From a virus, in IMG/VR virus record IMGVR_UViG_3300028025_006304, positions 54,603 through 118,602 of that record: 64,000 nt of DNA; one strand, given 5' to 3'. Each line of letters opens with the position of its first letter. Positions within the stretch are counted from its first letter, which is position 1. Under the pieces are notes generated by a model. The model was not told where the DNA came from. It searched no databases and saw only the letters and a program-made list of their open reading frames with translations. Positions 29,145 to 35,810 of the stretch are shown here, one piece after another. A program made the position numbers and the translations under genes.

Positions 29145-29243
29145 AAGAACAGTTTGTAATGTCAGGGTAGAGCTTACCTACCCTCACCGGGACTCGAACC
29201 CGTTAATACAAACGTACCCCTCATTAGCTACATGTGTTCCTTT
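29145..29243 (-). other. tRNA-like element, non-canonical
   Basis: An intact T-arm-like hairpin (CGGG-TTCGAGT-CCCG, 29188-29202) is present without a matching acceptor. A perfect 7-bp hairpin with a 7-nt loop follows (29164-29184). An outer pair GTTTGTA/TACAAAC joins 29207-29213 to 29152-29158. No D-arm or anticodon arm is convincing. It fills a tRNA-sized slot between two tRNA genes. Confidence 0.45.
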
Positions 29244-29244
29244 G

Positions 29245-29324
29245 TACCGAAGGCGGGACTCGAACCCGCACGCTTAAAGCACTGGTTCCTAAGACCAGCA
29301 TGTCTACCATTCCACCACTTCGGC
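29245..29324 (-). tRNA. tRNA-Leu (TAG)
   Basis: Class II, 80 nt: acceptor GCCGAAG/CTTCGGT, D-arm GTGGTGGAATGGTAGACA, anticodon arm CTGGT-CTTAGGA-ACCAG, variable arm, T-arm GCGGG-TTCGAGT-CCCGC. Confidence 0.93.
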
Positions 29325-29368
29325 ATTTTCACCAACATATCAAATAACTCATTACTTATCTAATACTA

Positions 29369-29400
29369 TAAATATACGAACCACATCTCGGGTAACCAAA
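29369..29400 (-). promoter_or_regulatory. Promoter for the Leu(TAG)-to-Met tRNA block
   Basis: TTTGG-N20-TATATTTA with TTCG before the -7 box. The tRNA-Leu(TAG) 5' end lies 45 nt downstream. Confidence 0.7.
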
Positions 29401-29408
29401 TTTTACCA

Positions 29409-29870
29409 TTAAACTCTTATAGCATGGTCTGCTGCTCTTGTAGCGATTTGAAGTGCAGGTTTTGTTGTGCTTTTAAAACCCGCTGCTTGTACCCACCCTT
29501 TTGATGCCGCCACTAGTTTATTAGATGCTTTAAACTCATCATCGTTAAAGTCCAAATCGATTGATTCGATTTTAAGTGGACTATTTTCAACTATGAACAA
29601 TGCTGTCTCAATTGACATTTCTGTTTCTCGCCACAAACGCGACCAAAAATCACGAACGATTGGTACTTTGATCTTGTGGTATAAAACGTGACATCCTCTA
29701 CTACGGTACCTTAATACTATAGCTGTACAGTAAACTGTTTCGGGACCCCTGTTTTGTGAGTCGCTACCAACATATATCTTTGTCTCTGGATTAGCTTGCA
29801 CATAATCAAGTAAGTAAGGGATTAGTTGAATTGGTTTATGTGTAGTGCCACTTTTAAAGATTCTGTTCAT
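29409..29870 (-). CDS. YkuK-like RNase H-fold protein (DUF458)
   Basis: 153 residues from the Met at 29870; the longer frame is rejected because its upstream part translates tRNA-Tyr. The motif YVGSDSQNR near residue 36 gives the first catalytic-type Asp. An acidic DLDFNDDE follows near 110. This matches the RNase H-like YkuK/DUF458 family. Nuclease function is unproven. It is embedded in the tRNA cluster, so RNA processing is an attractive but untested idea. Confidence 0.65.
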   Translation of the reverse strand: MNRIFKSGTTHKPIQLIPYLLDYVQANPETKIYVGSDSQNRGPETVYCTAIVLRYRSRGCHVLYHKIKVPIVRDFWSRLWRETEMSIETALFIVENSPLKIESIDLDFNDDEFKASNKLVAASKGWVQAAGFKSTTKPALQIATRAADHAIRV

Positions 29871-29883
29871 GACCTTATTTTTG

Positions 29884-29965
29884 TGCCTGCAGAAGGACTC
29901 GAACCTCCGAACCCGAATGGGAGCTGATTTACAGTCAGCTGCAATTGCCGCTATGCTATACAGGC
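29884..29965 (-). tRNA. tRNA-Tyr (GTA)
   Basis: Class II, 82 nt: acceptor GCCTGTA/TGCAGGC, anticodon arm GCTGA-CTGTAAA-TCAGC, variable arm CCCATTCGGG, T-arm GGAGG-TTCGAGT-CCTTC. Confidence 0.92.
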
Positions 29966-29977
29966 TAATAATGTTAG

Positions 29978-30053
29978 TTGGCAAGACGAGACTCGAACTC
30001 GCATGTGACCGTTACACTTTCTACAAGGTATAAGCTTGAGGTGATACTTGCCA
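29978..30053 (-). other. tRNA-like element without a canonical anticodon arm
   Basis: Acceptor TGGCAAG/CTTGCCA (7/7) and T-arm GCGAG-TTCGAGT-CTCGT are intact and the length (76 nt) is normal. The interior instead forms CAAG-CTTATAC-CTTG and GTG-TAACGGT-CAC, and no D-arm consensus is present. If the first hairpin acts as an anticodon arm the triplet would be TAT (Ile), but its position would be wrong. It is either a degenerate tRNA or an armless variant. Confidence 0.5.
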
Positions 30054-30062
30054 GTATTTTAG

Positions 30063-30135
30063 TGATCCGGGATGGATTCGAACCATCGACCGACAGCTTA
30101 GAAGGCTGTTGCTCTATCCACTGAGCTACCGGACC
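30063..30135 (-). tRNA. tRNA-Arg (TCT)
   Basis: Canonical 73-nt tRNA: acceptor GGTCCGG/CCGGATC, D-arm TAGCTCAGTGGATAGAGC, anticodon arm ACAGC-CTTCTAA-GCTGT, T-arm GATGG-TTCGAAT-CCATC. It reads AGA, a common codon in this AT-rich DNA. Confidence 0.94.
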
Positions 30136-30142
30136 ATATTTT

Positions 30143-30202
30143 AAGGGGCTACCTATCTTGCTGTCGCGAGCAGCTCATAGCCGGAAACCTTAGTCTCCCC
30201 TT
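30143..30202 (-). other. Structured RNA candidate between two tRNAs
   Basis: A terminal AAGGGG/CCCCTT pair encloses GGCTA...TAGCC and an inner GCTG-CTCGCGA-CAGC hairpin with a 7-nt loop. There is no TTC T-loop. The size and position are tRNA-like but the signature is absent. On the plus strand the CCCC is followed by six Ts, so a plus-strand terminator is the alternative. Confidence 0.35.
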
Positions 30203-30207
30203 TTTTG

Positions 30208-30293
30208 TAGCTGAGGCGGGAATCGAACCCGCACGACCGTTGCTGGTCAACAGATTTTAAGTCTGTCATGTCTACCTATTTCATCACTCAGCC
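30208..30293 (-). tRNA. tRNA-Leu (TAA)
   Basis: Class II, 86 nt: acceptor GGCTGAG/CTCAGCT, D-arm GTGATGAAATAGGTAGACA, anticodon arm with CTTAAAA loop, long variable arm, T-arm GCGGG-TTCGATT-CCCGC. Confidence 0.93.
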
Positions 30294-30304
30294 CTCTTGT
30301 ACTA

Positions 30305-30336
30305 TAAATATACTACACAAATTTTGCATCTCCAAA
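30305..30336 (-). promoter_or_regulatory. Promoter at the head of the tRNA cluster
   Basis: TTTGG-N20-TATATTTA; the tRNA-Leu(TAA) 5' end is 12 nt past the -7 box. Confidence 0.7.
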
Positions 30337-30337
30337 T

Positions 30338-30841
30338 TTATAGATAGTTCTGTCCAAATTTAGTTACAATTTCCTTTGCCTCATCGATTGACAGATCAAA
30401 AAACTCTCGGTTACCAGCAATTCGTTGCCCATCCAGATGACGGTGAACCTCTTTCTCCAACTGCTCGGCATTATAGCAATGGAAGGCCCACTCAACTTTA
30501 AACGGAAGAGGAATACCTGTTGATCGTGAGAGTTGCTCTGCTCGAATCTCGGGGGTTAGATCGGTAAATCCAATTTTTACATAACCCGGCATGGTAGGAT
30601 TTGACAAAACATACACCCACGAATCAAGATCAGAGGTACGATTAGCATATTTATTACGCTTTCTTCCGGTAAAATACGTAACTATATCCCACCCATCTTC
30701 ACCTTCAGTGAGTGTATAATAGGGGCAACGGTTAACCGAAATTCCCGTGTAATCTTCCACTAGAGGAATGTATTGCTTTGCTTCCTCGGGTGTAATCCGT
30801 TTAATAGGATCACGATTTGGTCGAATATTATAGTAAGGCAT
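30338..30841 (-). CDS. GIY-YIG-type protein (T5orf172 / Mug113 domain)
   Basis: 167 residues. Residues about 75-140 read WVYVLSNP, GYVKIGFT and ALF-type CYNAEQLEKEVHRHL, ending NREFF, the order seen in T5orf172-type GIY-YIG nucleases. The N-terminal 70 residues are unassigned. Probably a DNA-cleaving mobile or defence-related nuclease. The start is just after the overlapping 53-residue membrane peptide gene. Confidence 0.7.
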   Translation of the reverse strand: MPYYNIRPNRDPIKRITPEEAKQYIPLVEDYTGISVNRCPYYTLTEGEDGWDIVTYFTGRKRNKYANRTSDLDSWVYVLSNPTMPGYVKIGFTDLTPEIRAEQLSRSTGIPLPFKVEWAFHCYNAEQLEKEVHRHLDGQRIAGNREFFDLSIDEAKEIVTKFGQNYL

Positions 30842-30989
30842 TCCACAAAAGTTTAAAAATCACATACAAAGTCATCGAGGCATACAAATTAAACCCAAAA
30901 GTAAGCAACTCATCTCTCCAATCAATTTTTCCCACATTGCGATTTGCCCAGATTCGAGACAAAACGTTTACCATCAATACAGTCAGCAT
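30828..30989 (-). CDS. Small membrane-type peptide (53 residues)
   Basis: Starts at 30989, directly after the GGGTTATG promoter cassette, and overlaps the following GIY-YIG gene by 14 nt in another frame. It has hydrophobic patches (MLTVLMVNVL at the start, FGFNLYASMTLYVIFKLL near the end), the latter long enough for one transmembrane segment. Function unknown. Confidence 0.65.
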   Translation of the reverse strand: MLTVLMVNVLSRIWANRNVGKIDWRDELLTFGFNLYASMTLYVIFKLLWNALL

Positions 30990-31012
30990 AACCCTTTATT
31001 TTCAATTATGGG

Positions 31013-31044
31013 TAAATATACAAAGAAAAGGTTGGGAAGGCAAG
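31013..31044 (-). promoter_or_regulatory. Promoter for the 53-residue peptide and GIY-YIG gene
   Basis: CTTG-N20-TATATTTA, preceded by TTTG at the TTCG position, then AATAAAGGGTTATG at the start codon. Confidence 0.65.
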
Positions 31045-31097
31045 CCTCAACTCGAAAGTTTCCTTGCTATTACTTAATATCACAATATCCGTATATA

Positions 31098-31316
31098 CTA
31101 CCCTATCCATTCCCACATCCCAATTACAGTAAGAGAAACGCCTAAAAACACCTCAATATGTTGAACATCCCAACTAAAAATAATATTGGATAAAAACAAA
31201 CTTAATGTAATGGTAGCACATCTAATGATTGCTACCTTATCCGGTTTAAATACGGTAATTAAACCCTTAATAAACGCGAATAACAATAAAGCTACTACAA
31301 CAGCAATTGCCCACAT
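31098..31316 (-). CDS. Small integral membrane protein (72 residues)
   Basis: Three hydrophobic stretches (residues 1-18, 33-46, 53-70) predict two or three transmembrane helices with short loops. No known family is recognised. The start lacks the promoter cassette but a Bacteroidota-like A/T-rich leader precedes it. Confidence 0.6.
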   Translation of the reverse strand: MWAIAVVVALLLFAFIKGLITVFKPDKVAIIRCATITLSLFLSNIIFSWDVQHIEVFLGVSLTVIGMWEWIG

Positions 31317-31366
31317 AACATTGTTTTTATAAATAAATTACAAGTAAAAACCCCAATAGGGTTTTT

Positions 31367-32158
31367 TCACGCGTATTGAAGCGCTAGTTTATACAAGTCG
31401 CTATTCAGGGCGATGTCCTGTTGGAAGTTTTTAATACGCCGTGCTTTACGCGTTTTTGAGGCGCTACGGTAATCGAACATACCGTTAACAAGCTTTTCTT
31501 GCACTAAATTAAACACGCTCCACAAATCATTCCCACTGTCTTGTTTGCGGGTTGGGGTAAGGAAATCTTGTACGTTAAAAGTTTTGTTTTCGGTATCGAA
31601 ACGTAATCCTAGTGCCTCCAGTGCGAACTGTTGTTTTTGATCCTCGGATAATTGCTTAGATTTAAATTGATTCATAGACTCAACCGTTAATGGGAGTTTT
31701 TCTACCATCTCGGTAATGAGGTGCTGAAGCGCCTCAAAATCGTATCCCATATGTCGGATCTTCATTTTGCCGAATTGCTCATCTGCTATTACTAATCCGT
31801 TTGAACAGACGAGACGGAAAAGACCGGCCTGGAAAGTGAATGCATTTTTACCATCGTGGCTGTTAGTTAAGAGAATTCTGGGAAAAACAGTATCTCCATC
31901 CGCTCCTTCAATCACGATCTCGGGGTTAGCGAACACAAGCATGTGTTTTTGGAAACCTTGGTTTTTACGTGATTTGATCTCTTTTGCATCTACTACGTTC
32001 CAACCCAACGCGGACATATCATCCAAAACTCGTTCGGTTGGGATATGTGAGTACTTCTCGGATACCGTACTTGATCCGTGTTTTGTGAATACGCTGGGGG
32101 CTACTTGTTTAACTTGCTCCTTGCTGATTGTCTCGATGGTGCTCAAATTTGCTAGCAT
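31367..32158 (-). CDS. DUF932 phage/plasmid protein
   Basis: 263 residues. The motif FRLVCSNGLVI near residue 111 and the overall length fit DUF932 (PF06067), a family widespread in phages and plasmids. Its role is uncharacterised, perhaps DNA-protection related. The C-terminus is basic (KTRKARRIKNFQQD). It has its own promoter cassette. Confidence 0.75.
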   Translation of the reverse strand: MLANLSTIETISKEQVKQVAPSVFTKHGSSTVSEKYSHIPTERVLDDMSALGWNVVDAKEIKSRKNQGFQKHMLVFANPEIVIEGADGDTVFPRILLTNSHDGKNAFTFQAGLFRLVCSNGLVIADEQFGKMKIRHMGYDFEALQHLITEMVEKLPLTVESMNQFKSKQLSEDQKQQFALEALGLRFDTENKTFNVQDFLTPTRKQDSGNDLWSVFNLVQEKLVNGMFDYRSASKTRKARRIKNFQQDIALNSDLYKLALQYA

Positions 32159-32196
32159 AACTGTTTTTCCTTTGTTGTTATTATTTTATTAACACC

Positions 32197-32228
32197 TAAA
32201 TATACGTATATACCTTCGGGTAGCCAAA
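32197..32228 (-). promoter_or_regulatory. Promoter for the DUF932 gene
   Basis: TTTGG-N20-TATATTTAGG with a TACG variant of the TTCG element. The ATG lies about 39 nt downstream. Confidence 0.75.
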
Positions 32229-32477
32229 TCTTTTTGTGATCTTCTTTTTGTGGATCGCGAATTTTTTGTCGGAAGGGGTTATTTGGAAGCACTAATCCCA
32301 TTAGGGATTATTTGGAAAATGTGGGATATAAGTATATACTAGTCGGGGGGTAAAGGTTTTAGAGGTTTCAATCATTCACCTAAATGCGCACCCATACCCC
32401 GCCGCCGTCGATGGACGGTAACGCGCGTGGGACCATCGATATACATGAGGTACCGCGGACGGTACGGCGAGAATCCC
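32229..32477. other. Intergenic region with inverted repeats
   Basis: About 250 nt without a plausible gene. It holds AATCCC-ATTA-GGGATT (about 32295-32310), TCGATGG...CCATCGA with an 18-nt spacer, and TACCG-CGGA-CGGTA. A further GAATCC/GGATTC hairpin overlaps the stop of the next gene and may be its terminator. It is more G+C-rich than its surroundings. Operator or structured-RNA roles are possible. Confidence 0.5.
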
Positions 32478-32747
32478 TTAGGATTCCCACACCATCATTG
32501 TTCCTGGATCCTGCCATTCGAAATACCAGCCGCTGTCTTCCACCATAGTGTTTAGTTTTGGGTTTACACCGAATGTATCACCCCATTCTTCACTCCAGTA
32601 ATCAAATAGGGATGGAGTTGATTCAGCCGAGATCCAGATACCATTGTTTTCGTTTTTGGTACTGTAGAACTCGTCTGTGGTTCCACACACATGAACACCC
32701 TTTGCTTTAAGGGCCGTCATCATTGCTTTAATTCCTTTTGTTTTCAT
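32478..32747 (-). CDS. Small hypothetical protein (89 residues)
   Basis: The start is the second Met: GGTTATG at 32747 matches the cassette start context, whereas the frame's first ATG lies inside it. The C-terminal half is Trp-rich (WISAES, YWSEEW, WYFEWQ) and acidic. No family recognised. Confidence 0.65.
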   Translation of the reverse strand: MKTKGIKAMMTALKAKGVHVCGTTDEFYSTKNENNGIWISAESTPSLFDYWSEEWGDTFGVNPKLNTMVEDSGWYFEWQDPGTMMVWES

Positions 32748-32762
32748 AACCATTTATTTGAT

Positions 32763-32770
32763 TGAATATA
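32763..32770 (-). promoter_or_regulatory. Weak copy of the promoter cassette
   Basis: TTCATATATTCAATCAAATAAATGGTTATG: -7 box TATATTCA. No TTTG at 20 nt. Confidence 0.5.
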
Positions 32771-32781
32771 TGAACAAAATC

Positions 32782-32955
32782 TCAAAGAGCAAAATATTCT
32801 TCCAAAAAGTTTTGTGCAACTTTAAATTTGATACTGAGATATTTTTTAATCTCAACCTCTGAGTATCCCTCTTCTACCAATTCAATGATAGCCCCCTGTA
32901 AGTTGATGTGAAGTTTAGAAACATCATCCATCTGCTTAATTTTCAAATCTGTCAT
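32782..32955 (-). CDS. 57-residue helical protein, paralogue 1
   Basis: MTDLKIKQMDDVSKLHINLQ... ending FLEEYFAL. The 57-residue protein at 38047-38220 has the same length and aligns along its whole length (MTxxKIxQM; LQAS/GAIxLVExGYSxxEIK; EEYxAL). The two must descend from one gene. Starts at cassette GGTTATG. Function unknown. Confidence 0.75.
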   Translation of the reverse strand: MTDLKIKQMDDVSKLHINLQGAIIELVEEGYSEVEIKKYLSIKFKVAQNFLEEYFAL

Positions 32956-32981
32956 AACCGTTGTTTGTTTTTAATTATACC

Positions 32982-33013
32982 TAAATATACGAACTATATT
33001 TTGGGTAACCGAA
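32982..33013 (-). promoter_or_regulatory. Promoter for the 57-residue gene
   Basis: TTCG-N20-TATATTTAGG, TTCG element, then AACGGTTATG. The upstream hairpin ACCGA-TTGAT-TCGGT overlaps the preceding stop codon and may terminate the preceding transcript. Confidence 0.65.
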
Positions 33014-33238
33014 TCAATCGGTTATGAACTCAACATTAATCAACTCATCAATACCAAACTCAATTCCAAATTCACGCAATTGAAGCGATGTCCAGTTCGG
33101 GTGGAACATACTACGCTTACCATCATCTTGTGTTTTAATGACTTTAATGAACTCTTGCTGCCACAATTTAAGAGCATCAACTAAAATATGCTCAGTCATA
33201 GGTGTGAGCTTACCTGATTTATATTTCTTCTTTGTCAT
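33014..33238 (-). CDS. Small hypothetical protein (74 residues)
   Basis: Basic N-terminus (MTKKKYKSGKLTPMTEHIL) and a helical remainder ending NVEFITD. Single-gene unit with its own cassette. Not recognised. Confidence 0.65.
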   Translation of the reverse strand: MTKKKYKSGKLTPMTEHILVDALKLWQQEFIKVIKTQDDGKRSMFHPNWTSLQLREFGIEFGIDELINVEFITD

Positions 33239-33263
33239 AACCGTTTTTATTTTTTATTATACC

Positions 33264-33295
33264 TAAATATACGAACTGGATTTAATTAAACCAAT
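33264..33295 (-). promoter_or_regulatory. Promoter cassette for the 74-residue gene
   Basis: -7 box TATATTTAGG preceded by GTTCG; -33 box imperfect (TTGG nearby). Leader ends AAACGGTTATG. Confidence 0.6.
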
Positions 33296-33528
33296 TCCAT
33301 TACTTCTGTTAATCCCATCTCCTCCAATTCGTCCTTAGTTTCGATATCTTCACCAAACACCAATTCGATATCAGCATCTTCTAGTATCAAACAGATATCT
33401 TTTCCCATAACACGGCCCATCAATTGGATTTCATTTGCATTAAGCTGCTCAGTAAATACTTCTTCTACTTCACCTGTTTCATAATTCCAAGTGAATCCAA
33501 ATACATTATCTTTTAACTTTACATTCAT
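33286..33528 (-). CDS. Small acidic protein (80 residues), KDNVxGF family
   Basis: Paralogue of the 90-residue protein at 33849-34121: shared MxVKxKDNVxGF, GEVxxVFT and LNxNEI segments. Acidic C-terminus. These two are separated by one unrelated gene. Function unknown. Confidence 0.7.
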   Translation of the reverse strand: MNVKLKDNVFGFTWNYETGEVEEVFTEQLNANEIQLMGRVMGKDICLILEDADIELVFGEDIETKDELEEMGLTEVMELV

Positions 33529-33550
33529 AACCTTTATTTTTTATTATACC

Positions 33551-33558
33551 TAAATATA
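33551..33558 (-). promoter_or_regulatory. Promoter cassette for the 80-residue gene
   Basis: GTTCGTATATTTAGGTATAAT, then AAAAAATAAAGGTTATG. -33 box not evident. Confidence 0.6.
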
Positions 33559-33586
33559 CGAACAGATATTTGATAAATCTATTCCT

Positions 33587-33805
33587 TTATTGAGCTTTAT
33601 TAATTAATTTAATCAAAGTTTCAGGAGTTTCAACTATTGAAAATCCTCCATTATTATGAGTTGTAACTCCTACTCTAGTATGTTCTACTTCATCAACACT
33701 ACCATAACTCATTTTTTCAGGGACTCTAAAAAAATGCCCTATTTGTTCAGCATTTAAATATACAGGTTTTTTATCTTTAAGACTTGTAACTTTAATAATT
33801 TTCAT
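33587..33805 (-). CDS. Small protein, FlbD-like pattern
   Basis: 72 residues. MKIIKVTSLKDKKPVYLNAEQIGHF followed by a hydrophobic beta strand and ETLIKLIN near the end resembles the small FlbD-like fold (L-x-G-x-x-x-x-x-N-P/A-x-x-I). Another such protein is at 47235-47504. Function in phage unknown. Confidence 0.6.
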   Translation of the reverse strand: MKIIKVTSLKDKKPVYLNAEQIGHFFRVPEKMSYGSVDEVEHTRVGVTTHNNGGFSIVETPETLIKLINKAQ

Positions 33806-33835
33806 AACCTTTGTTTTTTTATTTTTTATTATACG

Positions 33836-33843
33836 TGAATATA
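33836..33843 (-). promoter_or_regulatory. Promoter cassette for the FlbD-like gene
   Basis: GTTCGTATATTCACGTATAAT then AAAGGTTATG; -33 box not evident. Confidence 0.55.
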
Positions 33844-33848
33844 CGAAC

Positions 33849-34121
33849 TTATTTTACGTACTCTACTACCTTATTCAAACCTTCAACATCACACTCTAAA
33901 CTATTCTCATCAAACTCAAACACTTCATTCACTGAGTTAATATCAGTAAACAAACAATCATATTCATTGTCCATACCTAAAGCTTCACACAACACACCTT
34001 TTCGACTTTCCAATGCCTTGATTTCATTTTCATTCAATTTCCATGTAAATACATTCTTCACTTCACCAAATTGTGAATCGTAAATAAAACCGTAAACGTT
34101 GTCTTTGAATTTTACTTTCAT
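33849..34121 (-). CDS. Small acidic protein (90 residues), KDNVxGF family
   Basis: See the paralogue at 33286-33528. The C-terminal half (Cys-containing, FDENSLECDVEGL) has diverged more than the N-terminal third. The gene has its own cassette. Function unknown. Confidence 0.7.
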   Translation of the reverse strand: MKVKFKDNVYGFIYDSQFGEVKNVFTWKLNENEIKALESRKGVLCEALGMDNEYDCLFTDINSVNEVFEFDENSLECDVEGLNKVVEYVK

Positions 34122-34152
34122 AACCTTTGTTTTTATTATTTCTTATTATACG

Positions 34153-34160
34153 TGAATATA
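34153..34160 (-). promoter_or_regulatory. Promoter cassette for the 90-residue gene
   Basis: GTTCGTATATTCACG; leader ends AAAGGTTATG. A terminator hairpin stands where the -33 box would be. Confidence 0.55.
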
Positions 34161-34171
34161 CGAACAGGAAA

Positions 34172-34193
34172 GGCGAGAGCAAATGCCCTCGCC
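34172..34193 (-). terminator. Hairpin terminator after the 34223-34426 gene
   Basis: GGCGAG...CTCGCC 6-bp stem (22 nt), followed on the minus strand by TTTCC and then directly by the next promoter core. Confidence 0.55.
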
Positions 34194-34222
34194 AATCCCC
34201 AACGGTTATGAAGCGTTATATT

Positions 34223-34426
34223 TTAAAACTGGGTACTCACTTCGCTGTAAGCATCCCAAAACTCATCCATAAACTCATCTACAAATTCGCTGCTCATAAC
34301 TGTACCTTCGCTATCGGTTACTTGGTACTCACAGTACGAATTAGATTCTGTAACATGTAATGTATATTCTTTTTCGTTGTGGGTAACATTGTAAGTGTCT
34401 GTACGTTCAATTAGTTCTGCTTTCAT
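34223..34426 (-). CDS. Small hypothetical protein (67 residues)
   Basis: Beta-rich with Tyr/Thr-rich strands and an acidic end (SSEFVDEFMDEFWDAYSE). It shares one base with the upstream 252-residue gene's stop, so it is translated with it. Function unknown. Confidence 0.6.
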   Translation of the reverse strand: MKAELIERTDTYNVTHNEKEYTLHVTESNSYCEYQVTDSEGTVMSSEFVDEFMDEFWDAYSEVSTQF

Positions 34427-35184
34427 TATCCAACTCGTTTTACCAATCGTTCTACTTTCTGTTCGTTTGTCATTTTTGCTTCTTCAACATCATATACTTT
34501 GAAGATACGTTTTTCTCCTTTGTAATCCACTTCAAACATGATAGATGAGTCATTTGCAAACTTGACTACGATTACTTCTTTACTGTAGCTGTTTCTATAG
34601 TTACCATTACTAATCCATTCATCTCTTTTTTCAACACTTGTTGCTGTAGGGAACTCGTGATTGAGTTGAGAAATTGCTACATTGAAGTTTAGATCTTTTA
34701 CAATGAGAGAACTCAGTTTCTCTTTTGCTGCTACATTTTTATTATCAATCTTATCTAAAATCGTTCGAGGTTTTACTGCACGAGAACTACCTACAATTTG
34801 GTAACTCTCAATTTTTTTATCTGAGGTAATACCGAATGATACACTGTGTTTTTTAATAACTAGCTCACCATTTTCTTGTGTTACAATATCGTACAACAAG
34901 TACACACCACCAGACCAAGTATTTACTGTAATCTCAGTTTCGAATCGTTCGTCACCGTAACCTAGTCTAACATCTCTTGTTACAGTTTCTGTTTTAAGTG
35001 TGTTTTCGAAATGGTAACCCAAATGAAATCCATTCTCTAGTAAGAATTTTACATCACGTTCTGCACGGATTATTTGGAGTTGAGTATCTCGCTCGCTTCG
35101 TTCAATGTATTCTTGAACCATTTTTTCTTGTTCGACTGTAAACATTTCAAGTTCCAGTTCTAATTGTTGTCCTTCTGTCTTCAT
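34426..35184 (-). CDS. Hypothetical protein (252 residues)
   Basis: The first 60 residues form a long charged helix; the rest alternates strands and helices. No enzymatic motif seen. One of the few mid-sized genes among the small ones. Cassette-driven, with the 67-residue gene downstream. Confidence 0.65.
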   Translation of the reverse strand: MKTEGQQLELELEMFTVEQEKMVQEYIERSERDTQLQIIRAERDVKFLLENGFHLGYHFENTLKTETVTRDVRLGYGDERFETEITVNTWSGGVYLLYDIVTQENGELVIKKHSVSFGITSDKKIESYQIVGSSRAVKPRTILDKIDNKNVAAKEKLSSLIVKDLNFNVAISQLNHEFPTATSVEKRDEWISNGNYRNSYSKEVIVVKFANDSSIMFEVDYKGEKRIFKVYDVEEAKMTNEQKVERLVKRVG

Positions 35185-35199
35185 AACCTTTTATTTGCT

Positions 35200-35230
35200 G
35201 GAATATACGAACTAAATTTTAATTAGCCAA
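35200..35230 (-). promoter_or_regulatory. Promoter cassette for the 252-residue gene
   Basis: TTGG about 20 nt before TATATTCC, preceded by GTTCG; leader AAATAAAAGGTTATG. Confidence 0.6.
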
Positions 35231-35572
35231 CTATCGACCCATTTCTTTTTCCCATTCTTCATCGTCGATAAACATTCCGGGATTGTCCAACTCCTTCAAA
35301 TGCTCCATTGCTTCCTTTTCTGTATCGAAAAATTCCTCGTTACCCGTTTCAAAGTCAATAGTTGCAAATTGTACATCATTTTGAGGAGTCAATACAATAC
35401 CCAAACCAATGTTTTCAAATGCAATGTAGTAGTAACCTGTAAATGTATTGTAACCAAAATGTAGTGGCTCATCTGAACACAAACTGCTCTCAGAGTAAGC
35501 ATTCATCAAAGTAGCTAATGCTCGCGCATCATAAAAACTTACTGTCTCGTAACCTGTAAAAATGTCCTTCAT
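35231..35572 (-). CDS. Hypothetical protein (113 residues)
   Basis: Acidic, with GY/F-rich strands in the middle and an acidic C-terminus (DDEEWEKEMGR). Not recognised. Monocistronic with its own cassette. Confidence 0.65.
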   Translation of the reverse strand: MKDIFTGYETVSFYDARALATLMNAYSESSLCSDEPLHFGYNTFTGYYYIAFENIGLGIVLTPQNDVQFATIDFETGNEEFFDTEKEAMEHLKELDNPGMFIDDEEWEKEMGR

Positions 35573-35593
35573 AACCTTAATTTCTTATTTGAT

Positions 35594-35625
35594 TAAATAT
35601 ACGAACAATCTTTTAAACAACCAAA
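35594..35625 (-). promoter_or_regulatory. Promoter for the 113-residue gene
   Basis: TTTGG-N20-TATATTTAATC with GTTCG; a strong match. Confidence 0.75.
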
Positions 35626-35807
35626 CGGTACCCGTTAATCGCCAACAGGGCTCCGTTCGTAGCGATCGTAGCTGGATCCTGGATTAGCAACCCATGGGCG
35701 AGAAACGCTACGCATCCCAGCGCGTTTATAATTCGAAGCGTCTTAATTTTTTTAGTGAGAAAGGACCCGATTACGAGTCCCATCCCTACAAATCCTAGTA
35801 TACCCAT
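35613..35807 (-). CDS. Small membrane protein, YgjV-like
   Basis: 64 residues, three hydrophobic segments: residues 3-17, 28-41, 47-62. The LRIINALGCVAFLAHGLL and NGALLAINGYRL stretches resemble the Imp-YgjV membrane family. Transmembrane topology and role are unknown. Follows the 165-residue gene by 3 nt. Confidence 0.6.
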   Translation of the reverse strand: MGILGFVGMGLVIGSFLTKKIKTLRIINALGCVAFLAHGLLIQDPATIATNGALLAINGYRLVV

Positions 35808-35810
35808 TTC

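Noticed and set aside
29145-29243. A permuted tRNA (3' half before 5' half)
   Set aside because: A weak ACCCTGA/TGAGGGT pairing exists but no D-arm follows it; not enough for a permuted tRNA call.
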